A stretch of 64,000 nt of DNA from Pontibacter fetidus (GTDB lineage Bacteria; Bacteroidota; Bacteroidia; Cytophagales; Hymenobacteraceae), in contig NZ_JAAEAA010000014.1 in NCBI RefSeq assembly GCF_010119545.1, positions 1 through 64,000 of the forward strand, in the 5' to 3' direction. Shown piece by piece: positions 34,457 to 42,454 of this stretch. The notes beneath the pieces were generated by a model. The model searched no databases. It was not told the DNA's origin and saw only the letters and a program-made list of their open reading frames with translations. Within the stretch, counting starts at the first letter, position 1; each line of letters begins with the position of its first letter. The position numbers and the translations under genes were made by a program.

Positions 34457-34606
34457 ATGCCGGCATCACTATAAGTGTATACTAGCAGTGCAATTATTTG
34501 TTCGGCAATCAAATCCGGTTTTAAGCTAAGTATAGCTTGGAGCAAATGAAGTCAGCTAATATTATAGTTGCAGATGAATTGACGTTTGTAAGCTGCAGTG
34601 CGCAGT

Positions 34607-35437
34607 TTATTGGTATATTTCTTTTGTTGAGACCCTTTCGAATGCTACGGCAGTATTGCTTACACGCATCACAATGTATTCTTCGTCGGCCGCTTCACCC
34701 ACATTCATATATTGTGTTCCACCTTCTTCCAGCTGGTAGGTCTCAAAACTATGGTTGTGCCCGTGTATGCTCATGCTTACCTTATATTTATTCATTAACT
34801 GGCGGTAACGCCGGGCATTTGCTTCGCCAAAAGCAGAGCTTGTTGGCGGAATATGAGACAGCACAAATACCTGATCGTAGTTTTCTCTGTCAGCTAACTG
34901 GTCTTCCAGCCAATCCAGGTCAATGCTGTTAAACTCCCAGTTATTTGTATTGATGAAGATAAATTTGGAATGGCCGGCCACAAAACTGAAATCGTAAGCA
35001 CCATACATTTCCTTGTAAAGCTGCTTGCCATTGCTTACGGCATCGTGGTTGCCAATTACAGTTACCAGCGGTACTTTCAGCCTGCCCAGTTTTTCATTTA
35101 TCAACCGGAACTCTTTAAGTAAACCGAAGTCTGTAATGTCGCCGTTATGTAGCACAAACTGCACATCATTTCGCTTGTTCAAATGATTTACTATGGCATC
35201 GGTATCTTCGTAATACCCTTGTGTATCAGCTATAAGCGCAAACGTGATGGTCGCATCCTGGGGAATGTTCTGTTCTTTGATGCGGTCTATATTCTTCTGA
35301 TTTAACTGGCGTTCGTTATCAAGTAGTCTTATCTCGTAGGGGCTGTATTCAAACTTTTCGCAGGCCTGCAGCGCAAGAACGAAAACTATAAGCGTAAGCT
35401 TTAAAAAGTAGTTATATTTTGTACAAGTGTTATGCAT
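34607..35437 (-). CDS. Calcineurin-like metallophosphoesterase lipoprotein
   Basis: 276 residues. Signal peptide with lipobox VLALQACEKFEYSPYE. Metal-binding motifs in order: ALIADTQGYYED (D near 67), VLHNGDITDFG (GD), VTVIGNHDAVS (GNHD), FVLSHIPP (H) and SIHGHNHSFE (GHxH). Acts on a phosphate ester outside the inner membrane; the substrate is not known. Tandem paralogue of the broken gene downstream, sharing also about 55 bases of upstream sequence. Confidence 0.9.
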   Translation of the reverse strand: MHNTCTKYNYFLKLTLIVFVLALQACEKFEYSPYEIRLLDNERQLNQKNIDRIKEQNIPQDATITFALIADTQGYYEDTDAIVNHLNKRNDVQFVLHNGDITDFGLLKEFRLINEKLGRLKVPLVTVIGNHDAVSNGKQLYKEMYGAYDFSFVAGHSKFIFINTNNWEFNSIDLDWLEDQLADRENYDQVFVLSHIPPTSSAFGEANARRYRQLMNKYKVSMSIHGHNHSFETYQLEEGGTQYMNVGEAADEEYIVMRVSNTAVAFERVSTKEIYQ

Positions 35438-35532
35438 ATACCGGTATTAATGGTAGTATATACAAGCAGTACAATTTTTTGTTTAGCGCGATGTATAATT
35501 TTTTAAGGTAAAAGCGCCTGCAATGGGTAAAA

Positions 35533-36405
35533 TCAGATAATCTTATAGTTCTTGTATTCCCAGAGGCGATAACCGGTTATACTTTCCACAAACATCCTTA
35601 TTCTGTCTTTCAGGCTGAACTTCCTGTAACTCAGGTCGTAGTCGAACTTCCAGTTTACGTGGTTTATGCGGTTCTGCATTACAGCCGGGTGCGTACCTTT
35701 AAAAAGTCCAAGTGCATCCACACCTGAATAATCAAACTCCTCTACTGTGGCAATGTTTTTCTCCACCCATTCGTCAGAGTGGTACAGGCGGTTAAAGCTT
35801 TCACGTTTGCCCTGCATGGCGCGCGGGTCTTTTACCCAACCATAGTGGTAAATGAAGGCGTCGATCAACTTTACATTCAGTTTCAGGTTGTTCCCTTTCC
35901 TGAAGCCCTGTGCATCCTGGTAAGAATAAATATCATTTCGGTTGCGCACTACCCGTATCTCGCGGCGGTACCAGCGGGTCGATTCGCCCACATAATCATA
36001 AGACCCATAAAAGTGCTTATAGTTGAAGAGCAGGCCATCCACCTTTGCATCATCCTTGTACTGCTCCATAGCCGCTTTTATAGTTGGCAAAAACTGCTCG
36101 TGCACCACTTCATCACCCTGTATATAAAAAGCCCAGTCGGAGTCCGGTGAGATGGCGGCAAAGGCTTTGTTAGTTTCTTCGGCAAGCACACGACCGCCTT
36201 GCCTTAAAGTATCATCCCAGACAGTTTGTATGATCCTGATCTTTGGAGAATTTATTCGTTGGATCAGACCCAATGTATCGTCTTCGGAGTTACCAACGGC
36301 TACTACCACTTCGTCACAGATTGGGAGGATAGATGTAATGGCCTCCACCACAGGGTAATCGTACTTAATGGCATTCCGGACAAAGGTAAAACCGCTTACT
36401 TTCAT
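35533..36405 (-). CDS. Family 2 glycosyltransferase-like protein
   Basis: 290 residues. GT-A fold beginning KVSGFTFVRNAIKYDYPVVEAI, with EVVVAVGNSEDDTL, WAFYIQGDEVVHEQF (QGDE in place of a classical DxD) and a Tyr/Arg-rich second half (YKHFYGSYDYVGESTRWYRRE). Soluble, with no membrane segment. The FxRN start and QGDE motif are typical of glycosyltransferases of LPS-core or surface-glycan type. The gene stands alone; donor and acceptor unknown. Confidence 0.82.
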   Translation of the reverse strand: MKVSGFTFVRNAIKYDYPVVEAITSILPICDEVVVAVGNSEDDTLGLIQRINSPKIRIIQTVWDDTLRQGGRVLAEETNKAFAAISPDSDWAFYIQGDEVVHEQFLPTIKAAMEQYKDDAKVDGLLFNYKHFYGSYDYVGESTRWYRREIRVVRNRNDIYSYQDAQGFRKGNNLKLNVKLIDAFIYHYGWVKDPRAMQGKRESFNRLYHSDEWVEKNIATVEEFDYSGVDALGLFKGTHPAVMQNRINHVNWKFDYDLSYRKFSLKDRIRMFVESITGYRLWEYKNYKII

Positions 36406-36515
36406 GGGTAAAAATGTGCGCTGATTTGAGGGTGCAATTTAGTTAAAAGGTACCGATTCCCGCATAAAAGCGTTAAATTTGAATTCTGTAGGATAACCTA
36501 AAAGTAGATAAGAGC

Positions 36516-38963
36516 TTGAAAGTTTGCATTGCTGAAAAACCGAGTGTAGCCCGCGAAATTGCCAATGTAATTGGTGCCAGAACCAAAAAGGACGGCTATT
36601 TTGAAGGTAACGGCTACCAGGTAACCTGGACGTTCGGGCACTTCTGTACCCTGCGCGAACCCGATGATTACCGCCCTGAATGGAAGCGTTGGAGCATACA
36701 CGACCTGCCTATGCTGCCGGAACAGTATGGTATAAAACTGATGCAGGACAGCGGTGTGCAGAAGCAGTTCAAGATCATTAAACAACTGTTAGATAATGCT
36801 GAAGAAGTAATAAACTGCGGGGATGCCGGCCAGGAAGGGGAAGTGATTCAGCGCTGGGTGTTGACCGAAGCTAAGTATAGAAAACCATTCAAACGTCTCT
36901 GGATATCCTCGCTTACCGAAGAAGCCATTCGCCAGGGATTTGCCAAACTGCGTGAAGGTTCGGAGTTTGACTCGCTTTACCAGGCCGGCAAAAGCCGCGC
37001 TATCGGTGACTGGTTGCTGGGCTTGAATGCTACCCGCCTGTTTACGCTGAAGTATGCCAACGGCAGCCGACAGACCTTATCTATAGGCCGTGTGCAGACA
37101 CCAACGCTGGCTATGCTGGTAAACCGCCACCACGAGATCGCCAATTTTGTGCCGCAGCCTTTCTGGGAACTGAAGACCGTGTACCGCGATGTAACATTTG
37201 CCAGTACCAATGGCCGTTTCCAAAAAGAGGACGATGCGCAGAAGATTATGGAGGCTATTAAACAGGCCGAACTAACGATTACCGACGTTGAGACCAAGAA
37301 AGGAACTGAGGCGCCTCGCAACTTATTCGACCTTACTTCGCTGCAGATAGAGTGCAACAACAAACTGGGCATGTCGGCTGACGAAACACTGAAGACTGTG
37401 CAGAGCCTTTACGAGAAGAAAGTGGTATCCTATCCGCGTGTTGATACCACCTATTTGCCTGATGATATTTACCCAAAGATTCCAGGTATCCTGCAAGGCC
37501 TCGACAACTATAGAAATGAAGTAGCGCCACTGCTGCAGGACAAGATCCGGAAAACCAAGAAAGTATTTAACAACAATAAGGTTACTGACCACCATGCCAT
37601 TATTCCTACCGGCTCCTCAGCCAATGGTTTGTATGGCCGTGAGGCGGATGTGTATGATATTATTACGCGTCGCTTTTTAGCTGCTTTTTACCCGGATTGT
37701 ATCGTTAGCAACACCACGGTTAATGCCGAATCGGCGGGCTATACTTTCAGGGTTAGAGGTAAGCAGATTCTGGAGCCAGGCTGGCGCTTGTTGTATGGTG
37801 CCGAGGATATAAAACCGGATGCCCCCGCCGCCAAAGAAGGCGAGGCAGAAGAAGTAACAACAGGTGTGTTACCGCATTTTGATAAAGGCGAACATGGCCC
37901 GCACGAGCCGTTGCTGGAAAAGAAAATGACCAACCCGCCAAAAGAATATACCGAAGCTACCTTGCTGCGCGCCATGGAAACTGCCGGCAAACAGATGGAA
38001 GACGAAGAGCTGAAAGATGCCCTGAAAGAAAACGGTATCGGTCGCCCATCAACCCGCGCTGCCATCATCGAAACGCTTTACAAACGCCAGTACATCCGCA
38101 AAGACAAAAAGAAGATCATCCCGACGCAAATGGGTATCGACCTGATCGGGGTGATTAAAAACCAGACACTGAAGTCGGCGGAAATGACCGGGCAATGGGA
38201 GAAAAAGCTGCGCCAGATTGAAGGTGGCGAGTTTAAAGCCGAGGCCTTTCTGCAGGAACTCCAGAACTTTGTGATCAGCCTGGTACAGGAAGTGAAGTAC
38301 GATTCGGCTACCGTAACTATAGAACCACAGGCCAGCACAGCTGCACCGGCTAAAACCGCTGCAGCTCCTAAAGCTAAAAAGGCAGCTCCTGCTAAAGAGA
38401 AGTCCTCAGCGCCAACGCAAGGACTTGGCTCCTGCCCTGCCTGCCAGCAAGGGTATGTTGTAAAAGGTTCGTCGGCGTATGGTTGCATAAGATATAAAGA
38501 TGGCTGTCGCTTTTTAATTCCGATCGAGCAGTTTGGGAAGCCTCTTAATGAGAAACAGGTAACCGCGCTGCTGACCAAAGGCAAAACACCAACTATAAAA
38601 GGACTGAAAGGCGCTGATGGCAACAGCTTTGACGGAATACTGAAACTAAACGGGCAGCAGATACAGGTTGAAGTAGCAGAAAAGAAACCTGCCGTAGACC
38701 CGTTTGCCACCTGCCCGCGCTGCAAGCAGGGCAAAATGCTGAAAGGCAGTACCGCCTATGGTTGCAGCCGCTTCAGAGAGGGTTGCCAGTTTAAAGTGCC
38801 TTTTGAGCTAGGCGGCAAAACACTATCCGAAAAGCAGATTGCTACGTTGCTTACCAAAGGCAAAACCGGCAAAATTAAAGGCTTTATCTCGCACAAAACC
38901 GGTAATGAATTTGAAGCGGCCTTAACTATAAACGAAAACTGGCAGGTGGTTTATCAGTTTTAA
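36516..38963 (+). CDS. topB: DNA topoisomerase III
   Basis: 815 residues beginning at a TTG (36516), since MKVCIAEKPSVAREIA must include the start of the Toprim domain and no ATG is near. Toprim acidic residues lie in CIAEKPS and NCGDAGQEGEV. The catalytic Tyr is in VSYPRVDTTYLP near residue 309, and DHHAIIPTG follows. The C-terminus holds two copies of a Cys-containing repeat (SCPACQQGYVVKGSSAYGC and TCPRCKQGKMLKGSTAYGC), each about 75 residues, preceded by an Ala/Lys/Pro linker. Decatenates DNA and resolves recombination intermediates. Confidence 0.95.
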   Translation: MKVCIAEKPSVAREIANVIGARTKKDGYFEGNGYQVTWTFGHFCTLREPDDYRPEWKRWSIHDLPMLPEQYGIKLMQDSGVQKQFKIIKQLLDNAEEVINCGDAGQEGEVIQRWVLTEAKYRKPFKRLWISSLTEEAIRQGFAKLREGSEFDSLYQAGKSRAIGDWLLGLNATRLFTLKYANGSRQTLSIGRVQTPTLAMLVNRHHEIANFVPQPFWELKTVYRDVTFASTNGRFQKEDDAQKIMEAIKQAELTITDVETKKGTEAPRNLFDLTSLQIECNNKLGMSADETLKTVQSLYEKKVVSYPRVDTTYLPDDIYPKIPGILQGLDNYRNEVAPLLQDKIRKTKKVFNNNKVTDHHAIIPTGSSANGLYGREADVYDIITRRFLAAFYPDCIVSNTTVNAESAGYTFRVRGKQILEPGWRLLYGAEDIKPDAPAAKEGEAEEVTTGVLPHFDKGEHGPHEPLLEKKMTNPPKEYTEATLLRAMETAGKQMEDEELKDALKENGIGRPSTRAAIIETLYKRQYIRKDKKKIIPTQMGIDLIGVIKNQTLKSAEMTGQWEKKLRQIEGGEFKAEAFLQELQNFVISLVQEVKYDSATVTIEPQASTAAPAKTAAAPKAKKAAPAKEKSSAPTQGLGSCPACQQGYVVKGSSAYGCIRYKDGCRFLIPIEQFGKPLNEKQVTALLTKGKTPTIKGLKGADGNSFDGILKLNGQQIQVEVAEKKPAVDPFATCPRCKQGKMLKGSTAYGCSRFREGCQFKVPFELGGKTLSEKQIATLLTKGKTGKIKGFISHKTGNEFEAALTINENWQVVYQF

Positions 38964-38983
38964 ACTATAGTCCTACACCACAA

Positions 38984-39012
38984 AAAAAGGCAACTGCTAT
39001 AGTTGCCTTTTT
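38984..39012. terminator. Bidirectional terminator with CTATAGTTG in the stem
   Basis: AAAAAGGCAACT-gctat-AGTTGCCTTTTT, 12-bp stem. The right arm with loop includes the window-wide motif ctatagttg. Confidence 0.92.
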
Positions 39013-39034
39013 GATTTATGTAGATTTGTTTGCC

Positions 39035-39430
39035 TTATCTAACCGTAAAATTAACCTGCTGCTCTGATACGTTTGTGCGGCCATCAGTAGCTTTTACGTT
39101 TAGCTGATATGTGCCTGGCGCCAGGTTTGCTACCGATACCAGTGTATCAAATTCTACCACGTTCTTTTCCGAAACTTTGTTGAAGTTTATCAGGCTTGTT
39201 TCGGCACCCATCACTTTAAACTCCATCGTTTTTACAGCATCTTTGTCTACAGCGGTTACGTACACGCGCAGCCCCTGCGACTGGTTAACAGCCTGGTTAT
39301 TGGTCGGGTTGTTAATGGTTAAGCTCGGCTTAGATCCGTCTGGCTGCATACTTCCGTCTTCAAACAGGTCTTCGCAACCGGTTAAAGCAGCTATGGCAAA
39401 CAGAGCAGCCAGCATTGTTTTCAGTTTCAT
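39035..39430 (-). CDS. Ig-like lipoprotein
   Basis: 131 residues. Lipobox IAALTGCEDLFED. A single beta-sandwich domain follows: KPSLTINNPTNNQAVNQSQGL, RVYVTAVDKDAVKTMEFKV, NLAPGTYQLNVKATDGRTN and VNFTV, matching bacterial Ig-like (Big/DUF4625-type) repeats. Probably a surface or periplasmic binding or structural lipoprotein. Convergent with topB across a shared terminator. Confidence 0.75.
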   Translation of the reverse strand: MKLKTMLAALFAIAALTGCEDLFEDGSMQPDGSKPSLTINNPTNNQAVNQSQGLRVYVTAVDKDAVKTMEFKVMGAETSLINFNKVSEKNVVEFDTLVSVANLAPGTYQLNVKATDGRTNVSEQQVNFTVR

Positions 39431-39876
39431 TGGTAAGTTGGCTAAAAGTTAATTGCTATAAAAAGCATACAACCCCAAAGTACCATTTATTGGTTCAGTA
39501 GCACGCTGTTTTTAAGCAAAAGCAAAGTATAAACTATTTCATTTACAGCAAATTAAATACGCTACAAATTTTTAACATTCTGAGTTAAAACAATATCCAC
39601 ATTGCCATAATACTACTTTATTAGTTCAAAGCCGGCCTGCAGGCTAAACTTTGCTATTTATAGTTGCTGATAGCGGTGCAAATAAGGTAGCCAACTATAA
39701 AACAGCGTGCTACTACACGACACAAAGCCAGCCACTTACAGTCCAAATAATAGTATAACGGTTACTCTAACGGATAACTAAATGCTTTATGAACCGTAAA
39801 AAAACACGTTGCAAAAGAAATGGCGCAACACGAATAAGGAAGTATACATTTTATTCATCGTAAACCCCATAAATCT
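39431..39876. other. Intergenic region between divergent genes
   Basis: 446 AT-rich bases with several half-motifs (ttatagttg near 39659, caactata near 39692) and no plausible frame. It should hold the promoters of the Ig-like lipoprotein and the Ser/Gly/Tyr-rich gene, but I see no clear -33/-7 pair. Confidence 0.6.
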
Positions 39877-40878
39877 ATGAGAAGCTATGAAAACTCGGGT
39901 TACAACCCGTACAATGACAATGACAGATCAGAAACAAGAGGCTCAGCCAGAAACTATTATTCCGATAATTTAACTAACAGAAGCAGCTATGGCTCGCGCT
40001 CAGGTTCTGGCTCAGGACTTGGCTCCGGCACCGATTACAGTGCAGGCTCAGGATATGGCAGCGGCTCTACCTATGGCCGTTCTGCTGGCTCTACAGGAAG
40101 CAACTATGGCTCATCATCAGGCTATGGTTCTTCATCTGGGTCAGGTTATGGTTCATCTGGCTATGGCTCATCGGGCTACGGTTCTTCTTCAGGCTACGGC
40201 ACATCAAACTATAACAGAGGCTTAAGTTCAGGCTCAACTTCACGCTACAGCAGCGATTACGATCGTGGCGGACGTGATAGCTGGGACCGTGCCGGCGACA
40301 GAATCGAAAATGCCTGGGACCATACAAAAAACCGCGTATCTAACGCATGGGACCGCATGACAGATGACGACGATTATAACAGAAACAGAAGCTATGGTTC
40401 ATCATCGGGTTATGGCAGCAGCAACCGTTATGGCTCTGGCAGCAACTATGGTACTTCAAACTATAGTTCAGGTTCGTCAAACTATGGCTCTAACTATGGC
40501 TCAGGCAACCTCGGAAGAGGCAGCAGCTATGGTTCAGGCACTTCGTCTTATGGCTCTGGCAACTCTAACTATGGCTCATCAAATTATGGTTCAGGCAGCC
40601 ACGACAGAGACCGCTACTCAAGCGACTATAGCCGAGGCTACCGTGACAGCAACGAAGACAGAGGCTTTTTTGACCGTGCCGGCGATGAGATAAAATCATG
40701 GTTCGGAGACGAAGAAGCAGAACGCAGAAGAAGAATGGATGAGATGCGCGACCGCGAACATGACAACGACTATAACCGTTATGGCAGATCATCGTCTTCT
40801 AATTACTCATCAGGAAGCACCTATAGCGGCCCTCCGTATTCTTACGGATCGTCCTCACGCAGAGACTATGAATGGTAG
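39877..40878 (+). CDS. Ser/Gly/Tyr-rich low-complexity protein with SWFGD motif
   Basis: 333 residues, dominated by S-Y-G-S type repeats (NYGSSSGYGSSSGSGYGSSG and similar) in two blocks, residues about 35-120 and 165-245. Three ordered charged islands interrupt them: RGGRDSWDRAGDRIENAWDHT near 130, repeated as NRVSNAWDRMTDDDD, and FFDRAGDEIKSWFGDEEAERRRRMDEMR near 265-292 (quoted in pieces: KSWFGDEEAERRRRMD). The SWFGD segment occurs before BON domains in other bacteria, but no BON domain is present. No signal peptide or membrane helix. The composition is like the prion-like domain of FUS. Function unknown; condensate or stress role is a hypothesis. Confidence 0.8.
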   Translation: MRSYENSGYNPYNDNDRSETRGSARNYYSDNLTNRSSYGSRSGSGSGLGSGTDYSAGSGYGSGSTYGRSAGSTGSNYGSSSGYGSSSGSGYGSSGYGSSGYGSSSGYGTSNYNRGLSSGSTSRYSSDYDRGGRDSWDRAGDRIENAWDHTKNRVSNAWDRMTDDDDYNRNRSYGSSSGYGSSNRYGSGSNYGTSNYSSGSSNYGSNYGSGNLGRGSSYGSGTSSYGSGNSNYGSSNYGSGSHDRDRYSSDYSRGYRDSNEDRGFFDRAGDEIKSWFGDEEAERRRRMDEMRDREHDNDYNRYGRSSSSNYSSGSTYSGPPYSYGSSSRRDYEW

Positions 40879-40953
40879 AATTGCCCCAGGTGGCCGTTTA
40901 TAAGCGGTTACCGGCAGCTTTTTCTACTTTTTGAATAGTGGATGAACCTCCAC

Positions 40954-40992
40954 AAAAAAAGCCTTGCTGTTAATTGCAGCAGGGCTTTTTTA
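40954..40992 (+). terminator. Terminator after the Ser/Gly/Tyr-rich gene
   Basis: AAAAAAAGCCTTGCTG-ttaattg-CAGCAGGGCTTTTTTT-like hairpin with one mismatch and T-run. Confidence 0.85.
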
Positions 40993-41094
40993 TTTGCACT
41001 TTTGTTACCCTTAAAATTGATACATTTACAACATTAGCCGCGCGCAAACTATAGTTGCTGCCCGAACTCCGCTTAAACATTACTTATTATACTT

Positions 41095-41688
41095 ATGAAG
41101 AAAATTGTACTGTTATTCTGCTTTTTTGCTTTAACGTTTGGCGCTTCAGCGCAACAGCTTGGTATTAAGGGCGGGGCTACTTATGCCACTTTTAAAGGCT
41201 CTGATGCTAAAGATTATGATAACCGCTTAGGCTATGCAGCAGGTTTGTTTTATCAGCAGCATATAAACGAGATCATAGGCATACAGCTGGAGGCCCTTTA
41301 CACATCGCGCGGTGCCCAACGCAAAGTGGGTAACACAGAAGACAGGTTCAGATACAATTATGTAGATGTGCCTTTATTCCTGCACGTGTCAGCTGGTGGC
41401 CTTTTCTTCGACCTAGGCCCGCAGGCATCTTTCCTTGCCAAAGCGAAACGCATTACCGAAACAACCGGCACCAACACTACAGTATCTACCAAAACCGACG
41501 TAACCGATCATCCTTATACAATTGATCTGGGCTACGCGGCTGGCATTGGTTACCGTGGTGCAAGCAACATTGGCCTTGAGGTGCGCTATACAGGCGGCCT
41601 GAAAGACATTGATGATGAAGGCCCTTTTGTTGGCCAGGAACGTCGTAACTCTACCATCTTCCTGATGCTGAGCTACCTGTTCTACTAA
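41095..41688 (+). CDS. Porin-family outer-membrane beta-barrel protein
   Basis: 197 residues. Signal peptide MKKIVLLFCFFALTFGASAQ. Typical PF13568-type small barrel: QLGIKGGATYATFKG, RLGYAAGLFYQQHI, IGIQLEALYTSRGAQRKVG, YNYVDVPLFLHVSAGG, LFFDLGPQASFLAKAK, YAAGIGYRGASNIGLEVRY and final strand STIFLMLSYLFY ending in Tyr. Function unknown. A full AACTATAGTT lies both 38 bases before the gene and directly at its stop codon. Confidence 0.82.
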   Translation: MKKIVLLFCFFALTFGASAQQLGIKGGATYATFKGSDAKDYDNRLGYAAGLFYQQHINEIIGIQLEALYTSRGAQRKVGNTEDRFRYNYVDVPLFLHVSAGGLFFDLGPQASFLAKAKRITETTGTNTTVSTKTDVTDHPYTIDLGYAAGIGYRGASNIGLEVRYTGGLKDIDDEGPFVGQERRNSTIFLMLSYLFY

Positions 41689-41723
41689 CTATAGTTGCGG
41701 GCAGTTGTGTACTGCCAGCAGAT

Positions 41724-41756
41724 AAAAAAGTCCCGGCCATTAACCGGGACTTTTTT
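41724..41756. terminator. Bidirectional terminator
   Basis: AAAAAAGTCCCGG-ccattaa-CCGGGACTTTTTT, a 13-bp stem between the convergent barrel and carbonic anhydrase genes. Confidence 0.95.
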
Positions 41757-41774
41757 GTTAAGTATAGATTAGCT

Positions 41775-42413
41775 TTATAATGATTCAGCTTCTTCAGTTA
41801 CGTTATAAATGCGCTCGTAACGCTTAAAGGAGTTCAGATCAACTTTAAGGTCGCGCAGCAAACCTTCTTTGATATCGTAAACCAGGCCATACAACCTCGG
41901 CGGATTATCACTTAACAAAGCATTCTGGATAATGGAGGTTTTAGACAGGTTGTGTACCTGCTCTATTACGTTCAGCTCTACCAGGCGGCGCAGGCGGGTT
42001 TCTTCATCGTAAATGCTCATTACCTCGCGCTCGTGCAAACGCATTACATCTTTAATGTTACGCAGCCAGTTATCTATTAACCCAAACTGTTTATTGCTTG
42101 CTGCTGCCGCAACACCACCGCAACCGTAGTGCCCGCAAACTATAATATCTTTTACTTTAAGCACCTCTACGGCATACTGCAGTACCGATAGCAGGTTCAT
42201 ATCAGAGTGTACTACCAGGTTGGCAATGTTACGGTGCACAAACATTTCGCCGGGGCCAGTACCCGTAATGGCCGATGATGGCACACGGCTGTCGGAACAA
42301 CCGATAAATAAATAACGTGGCTCCTGGCCTAAAGCTAACTTGTTAAAATAGTCCGGATCTTCGCTTAACTTATCTGCGACCCACTTCCGGTTATTTTCCA
42401 TTATTTTTCTCAT
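41775..42413 (-). CDS. Beta-class carbonic anhydrase
   Basis: 212 residues. Interconverts CO2 and bicarbonate. Zinc ligands and the Asp/Arg dyad are in FIGCSDSRVP near residue 38 and IVCGHYGCGGV near 97. An alternative start is the ATG four codons on (MENNRKWV). Lies 41 bases after the SulP transporter gene in the same direction, so the pair is probably one operon supplying or retrieving bicarbonate. Confidence 0.95.
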   Translation of the reverse strand: MRKIMENNRKWVADKLSEDPDYFNKLALGQEPRYLFIGCSDSRVPSSAITGTGPGEMFVHRNIANLVVHSDMNLLSVLQYAVEVLKVKDIIVCGHYGCGGVAAAASNKQFGLIDNWLRNIKDVMRLHEREVMSIYDEETRLRRLVELNVIEQVHNLSKTSIIQNALLSDNPPRLYGLVYDIKEGLLRDLKVDLNSFKRYERIYNVTEEAESL

Positions 42414-42454
42414 CTCTATACTTCTTAAGTTTTAAAATCTGTTTTTACGTTTCC

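Noticed and set aside
39960..40620. CRISPR-like spaced repeats
   Set aside because: The repetition follows the S-Y-G-S protein repeats in frame and spacer lengths are irregular.
39989..40693. Met/Ala-rich frames within the Ser/Gly/Tyr-rich gene
   Set aside because: They are other-frame shadows of the repeat codons.
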